This document shows, piece after piece, positions 36,504 to 37,075 of a DNA stretch of 37,075 nucleotides. A program made the position numbers and the translations under genes. Source of the stretch: Myxococcales bacterium (lineage in GTDB: Bacteria; Myxococcota_A; Polyangia; Polyangiales; Polyangiaceae); NCBI GenBank assembly GCA_016212965.1, contig JACRDA010000158.1, positions 1 through 37,075 on the forward strand, in the 5' to 3' direction. Each line of letters begins with the position of its first letter. The first letter of the stretch is position 1. The notes under the pieces are model-generated. The model did not search any database. It was given only the letters and a program-made list of their open reading frames with translations, and was not told where the DNA came from.

Positions 36504-37075
36504 ATGGCGGGCGACGACAGCAGCAAGGGGCGCAAGGCCCGCTCCGATCCGGAGGTGCGCAAGGCCGCGCTGCTCCTGTCCGGTCTCGTCACGACGGGCG
36601 ACGACGGCCTCGAGGAGTTCCGCGACCGCCGCGCCGGGGACAAGGCGCTCTCCGTCGACGTGCTGAAGCGCGCCCGGGACATCCTGGACGCCGTCGGCGC
36701 CGCGATTGCCGGGACGTCGGGGCCGAGCCTCGCGAGCCTCGAGCGTGCGTGGGCGGCGCTCGGCGAGGGCGCGCGCAAGGAGAAGGACGCCACGAGCGAG
36801 GGGGACCCGCCCGCTGGTTCCAGCGCCAGAAGCGCTTCGCCCCCGGTGCCGGCGGCGGTTCCCGCGCCGGTCTCGGTCCGCGGCGAGGCCGATCCGCCGC
36901 CGAGTCCGAGCCCACCGGCCGTCGTCCCCGCGCCGGTTCCACTGGCTGCGCTCGCCGCGCCGCCGCTCGCAGCTCCCCCGCTCGCGGCGCCGGCGCTCCC
37001 CGCGCCGGCCCCGGTTCCTGCGCTCGCCGGGCCGCCGAGTCAGAGCCCGCCGCTCGCCGCGCCCGTCGTCCCCGC
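36504..37075 (+). CDS. Pro/Ala-rich protein of unknown function, 3' end outside the window
   Basis: About 190 codons are visible. A folded-looking N-terminal part of about 90 residues (PEVRKAALLLSGLVTTGDDG, then LSVDVLKRARDILDAVGAAI) is helical and not recognised. It is followed by a Ser/Glu/Asp-rich link and then a long Pro-Ala-Leu-rich low-complexity tract with PALPAPAP-type repeats that reaches the window edge. The tract would be disordered or extended and could cross a cell-envelope gap; that is inference. The ATG is preceded by CGGGGCGAA; an in-frame ATG at 36480 is possible. Confidence 0.7.
   Translation, partial: MAGDDSSKGRKARSDPEVRKAALLLSGLVTTGDDGLEEFRDRRAGDKALSVDVLKRARDILDAVGAAIAGTSGPSLASLERAWAALGEGARKEKDATSEGDPPAGSSARSASPPVPAAVPAPVSVRGEADPPPSPSPPAVVPAPVPLAALAAPPLAAPPLAAPALPAPAPVPALAGPPSQSPPLAAPVVP

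Overview
The window is about 37 kb of very GC-rich DNA with densely packed genes on both strands. I can support about 37 protein-coding genes, one of them with an in-frame stop. I see no tRNA, rRNA, CRISPR array, insertion sequence or integrase, and no gene-free stretch longer than about 200 bases. Strong third-position G/C bias, frequent GTG and TTG starts, many lipoproteins with Gly-, Thr- or Ser-rich linkers, several Ser/Thr kinase-like proteins, FHA proteins, sigma-54-type AAA+ regulators and a TIGR04563-type small protein all suggest a myxobacterium-like chromosome (Myxococcota, probably Polyangia). That assignment is inference from gene style, not from a marker gene.

Layout. 1-3704 (minus strand): PDZ-thioredoxin lipoprotein, Gly-rich lipoprotein with an internal TGA, and a Ser/Thr kinase that runs off the left edge; these look co-transcribed. 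3916-4785 (+): Thr-rich lipoprotein. 4817-7197 (-): lipoprotein overlapping a membrane-anchored pseudokinase with a PEGA-like tail. 7356-9989 (+): small lipoprotein, tandem palindromic repeat, TIGR04563-like protein, alpha/beta hydrolase and an overlapping sensor-less histidine-kinase-like protein. 9993-11237 (-): SUMF1-like lipoprotein. 11322-16410 (+): a housekeeping run of prepilin peptidase, phosphomannomutase/phosphoglucomutase, PrmC, PssA and a small unknown protein.

16478-21253 is the most interesting block. A PAS-containing sigma-54 activator with a five-cysteine cluster is divergent from an octaheme cytochrome c of the tetrathionate-reductase-like family that carries three added Cys-rich repeats. 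The shared intergenic region has a good -24/-12 promoter facing the cytochrome and, about 100 bp upstream of it, a cluster of GTTGC/GTTGCGC repeats in both orientations. Two hairpins follow the cytochrome gene. This reads as a self-contained respiratory or detoxification module with its own regulator.

21350-30592 holds an unknown protein, an unknown lipoprotein, a GNAT-YoaP-like protein, an FHA-GGDEF diguanylate cyclase, a second FHA protein, a B12-binding radical SAM protein followed closely by a hotdog thioesterase-like protein, and an alpha-phosphoglucomutase. 30638-34570 (-) holds a Ser/Thr kinase with a Tudor/SH3-like tail, a lipoprotein, and an FHA-AAA+ regulator without the GAFTGA loop. 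34770-35398 is a VapBC-type toxin-antitoxin pair with a palindrome before the antitoxin. 35503-36328 (-) is an ArsR repressor overlapping an SRPBCC protein, with an inverted repeat over the repressor start codon. The window ends inside a Pro/Ala-rich protein.

The recurring theme is signalling through phosphorylation and FHA phosphopeptide recognition, alongside unusual or degenerate members of each family.
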